Source: Fimbriimonadaceae bacterium (GTDB taxonomy: Bacteria; Armatimonadota; Fimbriimonadia; Fimbriimonadales; Fimbriimonadaceae). From it: a stretch of DNA of 12,838 bases. The DNA lies in the NCBI GenBank assembly GCA_014380605.1, contig JACMJO010000451.1, positions 1 through 12,838 on the forward strand. Direction: 5' to 3'. A program made the translations under genes and the position numbers. The notes under the pieces are model-generated. The model saw nothing but the letters and a program-made list of their open reading frames with translations, was not told the origin of the DNA and did no database searches. Each line of letters begins with the position of its first letter. Positions within the stretch are counted from its first letter, which is position 1. Of this stretch, positions 6,910-12,781 are shown piece by piece.

Positions 6910-9441
6910 ATGATCCGATCGCTGGCCGCCTTGCTGATTGCCGGAGCAACCTTCCAAGTGCCTCAAAACGAACGAGTTTCGTCGAATCTCACGTCGTCCG
7001 GCCATTTCTTGCGGCCGATCGGCAAGTCGATTGTTGTTTCCGGACGCCCCGTGGACATGGCAATCCATCCCAACGGCAAGTGGGCCTACATCAAGGAGAA
7101 TCGAGGACTAACCGTCGTCGATGTTGCATCTTGGAAGGTTATCCAAGAGCTTGGGGTTTCCGGCGGTGCTTCGCACACAGGCATTGCTTTGGACGAAAGT
7201 GGAAGCCGGTTATTCTTCTCAAATGCCGCGTCGACCGTTCACTGGGGAAGCGTCAATATCAGTTCGGGACTTGTCAAGTGGGAAGGCAAACTGGCCGTTC
7301 CGAAGCCAAAGATTGGCGGGGAAGCCTTCCCCTGTGGAATTGTCCTCGGGGACGCGGGAGATTCGCTCTATGTCGCCAGTTCCCGGGGAAACGAGGTCTT
7401 CCACCTCAATGCCGCGGACGGCGAGGTGCTCGCTCGATGGGAGACGGATATTGCGCCTTACGATGTGGCTATCTCCCAGGACGAGGATCGGTTGTATGTA
7501 AGCTGTTGGGGAGGCAGGCGCCCCAAGCCGGGAACCAAGACTGCGACGTCAGCCGGGACGCCCGTTGAGATCGATGATCGGGGCATTGTCAAAGGGGCGT
7601 CTGTGGCCGTTCACGACACCCGGACCGGGAAGTACAACTCCTTTCAAACTGGGCTTCAACCCTCGGAAATCGTGATCTTGAAGGACGGTCGCGCGATGGT
7701 CGCCAACGCCAATCACGACTCGCTGACAGAAATCGACTCGAACCTCTCCAGTACGCGGACGGTGGTAATCAAGCCTAATCTAGGCCTCCCCGTTGGCAGT
7801 GCGCCGAGCGCCCTCGCGCTCGATGGCGACCGACTCTATGTGGCATGTGGAGGGAGCAATGCGGTCTCCGTCGTTTCGATTTCCGGTCCAGCCAAGATTC
7901 TTGGCTTCATCCCAACTGGTTGGTATCCAGCCTCGGTCGCGGTCAGCAAGGGCCAACTTCTCGTCGGAAATGCAAAGGGAATAGGCTCGCGGCGACCGCA
8001 AAAAGATGGCACTTTTGGCGTCTATAACTTCACGGGCACACTTCAAAAGGTCGACTTGGCCGCGCTCGGAAATCTAGAGACTCACACCGCGATCGTAAAT
8101 AAGCTTAACGCAACGCCAACAATCCTCCAGGCGTTCAAGGTAGAAGCATCACGGGCAAAGACCAAGGTTCCAATCCCGGTCAAGCTGGGCGATCCAAGCG
8201 TGATCGAGCATGTGGTGTATGTCATCAAGGAGAACCGAACCTACGACCAAGTCTTTGGCGACATGAAGAAAGGCGATGGCGACCCCAAACTGTGCATTTT
8301 CGGGCGGCGGATCACGCCAAACCAACACGCGCTGGTCGAGCAGTTCGTCCTCCTGGACAACTACTACTGCAATGGTATCAACAGCGCGGATGGCCACGCC
8401 TGGAGTACCGAAGCCAACGCCTCCAGCCACTTCGAGAGATCGTTTGGCGGGTGGACCCGGAGTTACCCGTTTGGCGACGACCCGATCTCGACCTCCAGTA
8501 GCGGATTCGTTTGGGACAACGTTCTGAAATGGGGCAAGACCTTCCGCAATTATGGGGAGTATGACTACGCCGAGCCCGTGCCCAAGACCGCGACTTGGAA
8601 GCAGATTTACGAAGATTGGAAGTCTGGCGCCAACAAGATCAAGTTCACCCAGAACATTGGCGTTGATCGGCTCCGCCGTTACTCGCAGCGCAGTTTTCCC
8701 GGATGGAACATGCGCATCCCGGATGTGCTGCGAGCCAGCGTTTTTATCAAAGATGTCCAGCAGTACAAGAAAGCGGGTTACTTCCCGAACTTGACCATCC
8801 TTTTCTTGCCCCAAGACCACACCAGTGGAACGGAACCTGGGGAACCGACTCCCCGGGCGACGGTCGCCGACAACGATCTCGCCCTGGGCCAATGTGTGGA
8901 GGCCCTGTCGAAAACGCAGTTCTGGAAGAAGATGGCTATCTTTGTAATCGAGGATGATCCCCAGGCTGGTTTTGATCACATCGACGGGCACCGTTCTACT
9001 TGTTTGGTGATCAGCCCATACGCTCGCCGTAGCAGTTTGGTCAGTAAGTTCTATAACCAGACCAGCGTTCTTGCGACGATGCAACGCATCTTGGGCGTGC
9101 CCCCGCTAAACCAAATGGATGCCAGATCTCCGATCATGTTCGACTGCTTCACAAGCAAAGCTAACTTTGCCACTTACCGAGCCAAGCCTAACTTAGTTCC
9201 TCTCGACGAACTCAATCCTCCTAAATCTGCATTGAAGGGTGAAGCTCTGAAGTGGGCAGAGGTATCCGAAAACCTCCCAAGACACAAGCCGGACCTGATG
9301 AATGCCAGCGAAGCCGATCAATTCAATCGTGCCCTCTGGTTCTCCGTTAAGGGAAGCCGACCCTATCCAACCGCCTGGGCGGGCTCACACGGGCGGGGCC
9401 TAAAGAAGAGAGGTCTCGTGACGATCGAGGATGATGACTAG
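6910..9441 (+). CDS. Beta-propeller (YncE-like)/phosphoesterase fusion protein, secreted
   Basis: An 843-residue protein with an N-terminal signal-like stretch (residues 1-15) and two parts. Residues about 35-390 are YncE/NHL-type propeller blades (for example PVDMAIHPNGKWAYI, DSLYVASSRGNEVF, DRLYVACGGSNAVSVV). Residues about 430-750 are a phosphoesterase of the PF04185 type (phospholipase C/acid phosphatase AcpA group). They carry VIKENRTYDQVFG (438-450), where Glu441 and Asn442 match the metal ligands of the family, then INSADGHAW (490-498), FLPQDHT (632-638) and EDDPQAGFDHIDGHR (681-695), with likely metal-binding acidic residues. It probably hydrolyses a phosphoester outside the cytoplasm; the substrate is unknown. 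This architecture is annotated in many soil bacteria as bifunctional YncE/alkaline phosphatase-like. An in-frame TAG shortly upstream fixes ATG 6910 as the first start. No good Shine-Dalgarno is seen. Confidence 0.9.
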   Translation: MIRSLAALLIAGATFQVPQNERVSSNLTSSGHFLRPIGKSIVVSGRPVDMAIHPNGKWAYIKENRGLTVVDVASWKVIQELGVSGGASHTGIALDESGSRLFFSNAASTVHWGSVNISSGLVKWEGKLAVPKPKIGGEAFPCGIVLGDAGDSLYVASSRGNEVFHLNAADGEVLARWETDIAPYDVAISQDEDRLYVSCWGGRRPKPGTKTATSAGTPVEIDDRGIVKGASVAVHDTRTGKYNSFQTGLQPSEIVILKDGRAMVANANHDSLTEIDSNLSSTRTVVIKPNLGLPVGSAPSALALDGDRLYVACGGSNAVSVVSISGPAKILGFIPTGWYPASVAVSKGQLLVGNAKGIGSRRPQKDGTFGVYNFTGTLQKVDLAALGNLETHTAIVNKLNATPTILQAFKVEASRAKTKVPIPVKLGDPSVIEHVVYVIKENRTYDQVFGDMKKGDGDPKLCIFGRRITPNQHALVEQFVLLDNYYCNGINSADGHAWSTEANASSHFERSFGGWTRSYPFGDDPISTSSSGFVWDNVLKWGKTFRNYGEYDYAEPVPKTATWKQIYEDWKSGANKIKFTQNIGVDRLRRYSQRSFPGWNMRIPDVLRASVFIKDVQQYKKAGYFPNLTILFLPQDHTSGTEPGEPTPRATVADNDLALGQCVEALSKTQFWKKMAIFVIEDDPQAGFDHIDGHRSTCLVISPYARRSSLVSKFYNQTSVLATMQRILGVPPLNQMDARSPIMFDCFTSKANFATYRAKPNLVPLDELNPPKSALKGEALKWAEVSENLPRHKPDLMNASEADQFNRALWFSVKGSRPYPTAWAGSHGRGLKKRGLVTIEDDD

Positions 9442-9571
9442 CAAGGCGGGTGGACCGGCGACGACTTAAATCAGGTACCTGTTCCATTTACCGGTCTAAT
9501 TACCAGTGTCTTAAATAATCTTCGAAATATTGGAAACATCTTAACATTGATGATCGCCTAGCTCATAACAA

Positions 9572-9587
9572 TCCGCCATCCGGCGGA
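9572..9587 (+). other. Hairpin with short T-run before the PEP-CTERM gene
   Basis: TCCGCC-ATCC-GGCGGA forms a 6-bp stem with a 4-nt loop, followed after 4 nt by TTTT. It lies 130 nt after the phosphoesterase stop and 25 nt before the next start. It could be a weak terminator of the upstream gene or a leader hairpin of the downstream one. The preceding 9480-9560 is AT-rich, as expected for a promoter region, but no convincing -35/-10 pair stands out. Confidence 0.3.
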
Positions 9588-9612
9588 CGCCTTTTCAAGT
9601 GGAGTTAGAGTG

Positions 9613-10359
9613 ATGAAAAGATCGATCGTTATTGCCGCCGCCCTCGTGAGCGCTTCGTCCTTCGCCCAAGTCAGTTTCACTGGTGCCTATACTCAGGATT
9701 TCAACACCTTAGCCCCATCCGGCTTGGCTAACCCCTGGGTCAACAACCTCCCCACAGCCTCGATGCCGGGTTGGTACTCCAGCCAGACCACCTATGACGC
9801 TGACGACGGGACGCTGCCTAACCCAAGCCAATACAGCTACGGCTCAACCACCTCAACCGAACGAGCGCTAGGTTCGTTGGCTCTTCCTGGTGCCTTCTTC
9901 GTCTACGGCATGCGGCTCAACAATGCGTCGGGCGGCACGTACAATAGTCTTAACTTGTCTTACACAGGCGAGCAGTGGCGGAGCGGTTCCATTTTTTCGG
10001 ATCTGCTCATGTTTGAGTACAGCACCAACGCCTCGAGCTTGTTTACGGGCACCTGGACTCCCGTCGCTGCGCTCAACTTCAATGCGGTCAATTTCAGCGG
10101 GTCCGGTGCCATTAACGGCAACCTCGCCGCCAACCAGTCGTTCTTGGCCAGCACTATGACGGGCCTGAACTGGCTGAACGGAGCAGATATGTGGGTTCGA
10201 TGGACCCATATCGGTAATCAAAGCCGCCATGGTTTGGCGATTGATGACATCAAACTCTCTGGCTCTACCTCGCCCGTGCCTGAGCCGATGACGATCATCC
10301 TGGGCATCGGAGCCATCTGCCTTGCCATGTCTCGAAGAAAGGTGATTCGCACGGCGTAG
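9613..10359 (+). CDS. PEP-CTERM sorting-domain surface protein
   Basis: A 248-residue protein. The signal peptide covers residues 1-18 (likely cleavage SSFA|QV). The middle is rich in Ser, Thr, Asn, Gly and aromatic residues, with the opening 'YTQDFNTLAPSG...GWY' seen at the start of many secreted PEP-CTERM proteins. The C-terminus carries VPEP (222-225), a hydrophobic helix (about 226-240) and a basic stop SRRK, the sorting signal cut by exosortase. It is therefore exported and probably processed at the envelope or released into matrix; its molecular function is unknown. A GTG at 9610 is in frame, but ATG 9613 is preferred because GGAG (9601-9604) lies 8 nt before it. It converges with the TIM-barrel gene across a hairpin-rich gap. 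Confidence 0.88.
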   Translation: MKRSIVIAAALVSASSFAQVSFTGAYTQDFNTLAPSGLANPWVNNLPTASMPGWYSSQTTYDADDGTLPNPSQYSYGSTTSTERALGSLALPGAFFVYGMRLNNASGGTYNSLNLSYTGEQWRSGSIFSDLLMFEYSTNASSLFTGTWTPVAALNFNAVNFSGSGAINGNLAANQSFLASTMTGLNWLNGADMWVRWTHIGNQSRHGLAIDDIKLSGSTSPVPEPMTIILGIGAICLAMSRRKVIRTA

Positions 10360-10383
10360 GTGCGGCACTCTTGTCGCGCCTAC
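10356..10383 (+). other. Hairpin enclosing the PEP-CTERM stop codon
   Basis: GTAGGTGCG (10356-10364) can pair with CGCGCCTAC (10375-10383) over 9 bp, with one U-G wobble in RNA and a 10-nt loop. The TAG stop (10357-10359) is in the left arm. No T-tract follows, so it is not a standard intrinsic terminator, but it could block exonucleases or mark the 3' end. Confidence 0.45.
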
Positions 10384-10388
10384 AACTT

Positions 10389-10448
10389 GGCACAGTCGAC
10401 GCGGAGCGTGCAGTGGGCATGGACCCGCGATCAAGCTTGCACTGTGCC
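10389..10448. repeat. Inverted repeat around repeat copy A
   Basis: GGCACAGT (10389-10396) and ACTGTGCC (10441-10448) are perfect 8-bp inverted arms separated by 44 bp, which contain most of copy A. The spacing suits an RNA stem-loop or a REP-like element more than a protein operator. Confidence 0.45.
10394..10428. repeat. Imperfect direct repeat, copy A
   Basis: A 35-bp unit beginning AGTCGACGCGGAGCGTGCAG and ending GGGCATGGACCCGC. It matches copy B (10499-10536) at 29 of 34 aligned positions, 105 bp away; the differences in the first block are all transitions. It sits inside a larger inverted repeat, GGCACAGT (10389-10396) with ACTGTGCC (10441-10448), which could fold the whole unit into one stem-loop. 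Noncoding, between convergent genes. Confidence 0.55.
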
Positions 10449-10464
10449 GCCTTAATCTCGGATT

Positions 10465-10482
10465 GCGCGTGAGGGCACGCGC
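10465..10482. other. GC-rich hairpin in the convergent gap
   Basis: GCGCGTG-AGGG-CACGCGC is a perfect 7-bp stem with a 4-nt loop. It is strongly GC-rich and could stop or stabilise transcripts from either side, but has no T-tract on either strand. Confidence 0.45.
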
Positions 10483-10486
10483 GGTC

Positions 10487-10503
10487 CGACTTGGGCCAAG
10501 TCG
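10487..10503. repeat. 17-bp odd palindrome at the edge of repeat copy B
   Basis: CGACTTGG-G-CCAAGTCG is a perfect inverted repeat with 8-bp arms around one base, overlapping the first bases of copy B. The near absence of a loop makes it look more like a protein-binding palindrome or a cruciform than an RNA hairpin. Confidence 0.5.
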
Positions 10504-10536
10504 ACGCGAAGCATGTAGCCAAGGGCAGCGACCCGC
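10499..10536. repeat. Imperfect direct repeat, copy B
   Basis: A 38-bp unit beginning AGTCGACGCGAAGCATGTAG and ending GGGCAGCGACCCGC, in the same orientation as copy A and 3 bp longer in the middle. Similarity extends a further ~10 bp to the left (ACTTGG in both copies). It ends 22 bp before the TIM-barrel stop codon. Confidence 0.55.
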
Positions 10537-10558
10537 CCCAAAAACCTTGGAATCTGGG

Positions 10559-11461
10559 CTAAAACCCATCCACCTTTCGATACGCGTCGATCAGGGCTCT
10601 CTCGCCTTCTTTCCCGGGTTTGGCATTCCCGTGCTCCATTCCCATGACCCCCTTGAAGCCTTTACCGTGGATGTGCTTGAAGATATTCAGGTAGTTCATC
10701 TCGCCCGTGGTCGGCTCGCGGCGGCCCGGATTGTCGCCGATCTGAAAGTAGGCGACTTCGCTCCAGGCACGATCGATGTTCGGGATGATGTTGCCTTCAT
10801 GGATCTGCTGGTGATACATGTCGAACAAGATCTTGCAGGCGGGGCTATTAACGGCGCGGCAGATCTCGAAGCCCTGAGCGATCTTTGTGAGGAAGAGGTT
10901 CGGATGGTCGCGGAAGTTGAGGGGCTCCAAGACCATGATGAGCCCGTGGGGTTGGAAGATGTCGGAGGCTCTTCTAAGTGCCTCAACAACATTGGCCGTC
11001 TGGTAGCCGAAGTCTTGGCGAAGATCGCAGGTGCCAGGAACCACGGTCATCCACTTGGCCCCCACTCGCTTGGCGACGTCCACGGAGTCAGTGCAATTCT
11101 TCAAGAATCTATCTAGGTGGTCCTTGTTCCCAGTGGTCAAGGTCGGGTTGGTCCAGTCGATGTCGTTCACCACAAACACGCCCATCGTGATGCCAACGTC
11201 CCGCATCACCTTGCCCAGTTTCTCCTGGTCTGCCGCGGAGCGGCCCCTCATCCCGTTATCTTCCCAAGCCGTGAATCCTTCATCCGCCGCGAACCGAATC
11301 TGATCCTCGTCGGTCTTGGCATGGTTGGAGAACATGCCGAAGTGCGGACCGTAGTTGAGCTTGAATTTGGGCTTTTGTTCAGTGGCCATGATCGTCGGCG
11401 CAATCATACCCAGGCTAACGGCGGCACCAGCTTGAAGGACTTCACGTCGTGAGGGTCGCAT
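10559..11461 (-). CDS. Tat-exported TIM-barrel protein of the hydroxypyruvate isomerase family
   Basis: A 300-residue protein from the ATG at 11461. It opens with a twin-arginine signal, SRREVLQAG followed by a hydrophobic stretch (to about residue 26), so it is probably exported folded. The rest is a sugar-phosphate isomerase/epimerase-like TIM barrel closest in motif to hydroxypyruvate isomerase (Hyi). Likely metal and catalytic residues are Glu179 (VLEPLNF), Asp214 and His217 (DMYHQQ), Gln240 (YFQIGDNPGRREPTTGEMNY) and Glu276 (GMEHG). The substrate is unknown; such secreted homologues are common in Planctomycetes and Armatimonadota and may act on sugar derivatives. The frame stays open to 11716, but that extension runs across the divergent promoter and into the next gene. 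ATG 11479 is a second possible start; ATG 11461 places the Tat motif at the N-terminus. No Shine-Dalgarno. Confidence 0.85.
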   Translation of the reverse strand: MRPSRREVLQAGAAVSLGMIAPTIMATEQKPKFKLNYGPHFGMFSNHAKTDEDQIRFAADEGFTAWEDNGMRGRSAADQEKLGKVMRDVGITMGVFVVNDIDWTNPTLTTGNKDHLDRFLKNCTDSVDVAKRVGAKWMTVVPGTCDLRQDFGYQTANVVEALRRASDIFQPHGLIMVLEPLNFRDHPNLFLTKIAQGFEICRAVNSPACKILFDMYHQQIHEGNIIPNIDRAWSEVAYFQIGDNPGRREPTTGEMNYLNIFKHIHGKGFKGVMGMEHGNAKPGKEGERALIDAYRKVDGF

Positions 11462-11489
11462 AGGATATGTTTTACCCATTGTCGAGAAA

Positions 11490-11509
11490 ATGCAACCAAA
11501 TCCTTGCAT
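11490..11509. promoter_or_regulatory. Candidate ArsR operator O1 (ATGCA-N10-TGCAT)
   Basis: ATGCAACCAAATCCTTGCAT is a 20-bp inverted repeat with 6-bp arms (ATGCAA/TTGCAT). Its right arm is the -35 box of the SRPBCC-ArsR promoter. The same design recurs 41 bp downstream. A dimeric winged-helix repressor such as the encoded ArsR protein would fit its size and symmetry. Confidence 0.6.
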
Positions 11510-11532
11510 ATCACTAACACCCATGCTATCAT
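11504..11532 (+). promoter_or_regulatory. Promoter of the SRPBCC-ArsR operon
   Basis: TTGCAT (11504-11509) and TATCAT (11527-11532, 5 of 6 consensus) are separated by exactly 17 bp. Transcription would start near 11539, leaving a leader of roughly 14 nt that contains the GAGG ribosome-binding site at 11541-11544, 8 nt before ATG 11553. Both boxes touch one of the two ATGCA-N10-TGCAT sites. Confidence 0.6.
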
Positions 11533-11550
11533 GCATCCATGAGGTTGCAT
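11531..11550. promoter_or_regulatory. Candidate ArsR operator O2 (ATGCA-N10-TGCAT)
   Basis: ATGCATCCATGAGGTTGCAT is a 20-bp inverted repeat whose 8-bp arms (ATGCATCC/GGTTGCAT) have one mismatch. It covers the last two bases of the -10 box, the expected transcription start and the GAGG ribosome-binding site. Its right arm is also the exact inverse of ATGCAACC in O1, so the two sites are clearly related. Confidence 0.6.
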
Positions 11551-11552
11551 AA

Positions 11553-12452
11553 ATGACGACTGCACAAGCGATCAAGCAAGAACTGGTATTAAAGGCTCCC
11601 AGATCCAAGGTCTGGCAAGCCCTTACCACCCCCGAAGGCTGGACTGGATGGTTCAGCGACGGCGTAGAGGGTGACTTCCAGGTCGGTAGTACTCTCACCC
11701 TGGATTTTGGCGACAATACTCTGTGTTATGGCCTCGTGGTGGAGCGAGAGGAACTCGAATCCTTCGCCTACAAATGGCACCCAGGTGAGGATTGCGCCAT
11801 TGACAAGTATCCCGATGACCAGATGACGACCGTCCGATTCTCACTTGAGGATCACGCCGACGGCACGCTTGTCAAAATGGTGGAAACCGGGTTTGAGAAC
11901 ATCCCCATCGAGCGTCGGCCAATGTGCGTCGAGAACAACACAACTGGTTGGAAGTGGGAGCTTGGAGAGCTTGCCCATTTCGTCGACCAGGACATTCGCC
12001 AATCTTTGGCGGGCTACAAGATCGTTCGCGAGCGCACCTACAAAACCAGCCCCGAGGCGCTTTGGGATTTGGTCGCCACCCCCGGGGGCATGAAGAAGTG
12101 GTGGGTCAAGGATGTGGATGGCGACTTCACGAAGGGCGAACTCGCGATGCTCCACTTCGAGCACGAGGGCAAGAAGATCTCCGGTCCGTTGCGCGTGGTT
12201 GAGTCCAAGCGGCCCGAGGTATTTTCGTTCCTGTCCCAGCCCGGTGCGGTCAGCAGCACCTATGACGAGTTCAACGAAAGCCAAGCGACCACCACCACGT
12301 TCACCATCATTCCGACCCCTGGAGGCGCGCATCTGAAGGTAGTGGAATCGGGATACGACAACGTCCCGAAGCCTGGGCGCATCGATACCATGCTCGGCAA
12401 CAGCGACGGTTGGACGCAGGTGATGGGCATGATCGAAAAGGCCGTCGACTAG
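11553..12452 (+). CDS. Tandem two-domain SRPBCC/AHSA1-family protein
   Basis: A 299-residue protein made of two copies of the AHSA1-like START-type fold (about residues 6-145 and 156-298). The internal duplication is visible: VWQALTTPEGWTGWFSDGVEGDF (20-42) matches LWDLVATPGGMKKWWVKDVDGDF (170-192), and VKMVETGFENIP (107-118) matches LKVVESGYDNVP (261-272). Single-domain relatives of about 150 residues bind hydrophobic ligands or act as uncharacterised stress proteins, and are often paired with ArsR regulators. No signal peptide is seen, so it is probably cytoplasmic; ligand unknown. Start ATG 11553 is supported by GAGG 8 nt upstream. Its stop TAG overlaps the GTG start of the ArsR gene (TAGTG), so the two form a coupled operon behind the O1/O2 promoter. 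Confidence 0.88.
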   Translation: MTTAQAIKQELVLKAPRSKVWQALTTPEGWTGWFSDGVEGDFQVGSTLTLDFGDNTLCYGLVVEREELESFAYKWHPGEDCAIDKYPDDQMTTVRFSLEDHADGTLVKMVETGFENIPIERRPMCVENNTTGWKWELGELAHFVDQDIRQSLAGYKIVRERTYKTSPEALWDLVATPGGMKKWWVKDVDGDFTKGELAMLHFEHEGKKISGPLRVVESKRPEVFSFLSQPGAVSSTYDEFNESQATTTTFTIIPTPGGAHLKVVESGYDNVPKPGRIDTMLGNSDGWTQVMGMIEKAVD

Positions 12453-12769
12453 TGGCCCTCCCGCATGCCATTTATCAGGCACTGGGCGACCCCACGAGGC
12501 TAGAGATCGTCCAGCGCCTCGGCGACCGCGGCCCCCTGCCAACCCTAGAGTTGGTGGAGGGCCTCGGCATGTCCCGCCAAGCGGCAACAAAGCACCTCCT
12601 CGTGTTGGAGAATGTTGGCTTGGTGGAGAGTCGAACCGAGGGCAGGCAAGTTGTGCGTGAGCTTAAGTTGGAGGTCTTGTCGAGTGCCGAAGACTGGCTA
12701 GCCAAGCGAACCGCTATGTGGGATCGGAAGTTGGATGCCTTGAAGAGGTTGGTCGAGGGGATGGAGTAG
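12452..12769 (+). CDS. ArsR-family transcriptional repressor
   Basis: A 105-residue winged-helix regulator read from the GTG at 12452. It starts with ALPHAIYQALGDPTRLEIVQRL (2-23), the standard first helices of ArsR proteins. The recognition region (about 34-59) contains MSRQAATKHLLVLENVGLVE, and a long C-terminal helix for dimerisation follows. It contains no cysteine, so the thiolate metal sites of classical ArsR/SmtB sensors are absent and it probably senses something other than arsenic-type metals, or uses another site. The frame extends upstream to ATG 12410, but that would overlap the preceding gene by 43 bp. GTG 12452 shares a base with the upstream TAG, has AAAAGG about 10 nt before it, and gives normal family length. 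Likely autoregulates through O1/O2. Confidence 0.88.
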   Translation: MALPHAIYQALGDPTRLEIVQRLGDRGPLPTLELVEGLGMSRQAATKHLLVLENVGLVESRTEGRQVVRELKLEVLSSAEDWLAKRTAMWDRKLDALKRLVEGME

Positions 12770-12781
12770 TTCGACTACTCC
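12763..12781 (+). other. Hairpin enclosing the ArsR stop codon
   Basis: GGAGTAGT-TCG-ACTACTCC is a perfect 8-bp stem with a 3-nt loop, with the TAG stop (12767-12769) in the left arm. No T-run follows, so it is a possible 3'-end structure rather than a classic intrinsic terminator. The remaining 57 bases to the window end hold nothing I can identify. Confidence 0.5.

Noticed and set aside
8149..9084. Minus-strand open frame of 311 codons
   Set aside because: It lies wholly antisense to the phosphoesterase domain, whose motifs are intact; the product has no recognisable domain.
9472..9481. 10-bp palindrome CAGGTACCTG after the phosphoesterase gene
   Set aside because: Too short and isolated, with no matching second site or promoter alignment; may be chance.
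10394..10536. CRISPR-like repeat pair
   Set aside because: Only two degenerate copies with a 105-bp period and hairpin-rich spacing, and no cas genes; not a CRISPR array.
9868..10569. Minus-strand open frame of 233 codons
   Set aside because: Antisense to the PEP-CTERM gene and the hairpin gap; Arg/Pro/His-rich low-complexity product typical of a shadow frame.
10463..11116. Plus-strand open frame of 217 codons
   Set aside because: Antisense to the TIM-barrel gene, which shows clear Hyi-family motifs; no domain and no start signal.
11462..11716. N-terminal extension of the TIM-barrel gene
   Set aside because: It would run through the divergent promoter and into the SRPBCC gene and would bury the Tat signal 86 residues into the protein.
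12410..12451. Upstream ATG start for the ArsR gene
   Set aside because: Adds 14 non-homologous residues overlapping the SRPBCC gene; GTG at 12452 gives the TAGTG overlap and normal ArsR length.
11841..12590. Minus-strand open frame of 249 codons
   Set aside because: Antisense to the SRPBCC and ArsR genes, both of which have family motifs and a coupled stop/start.
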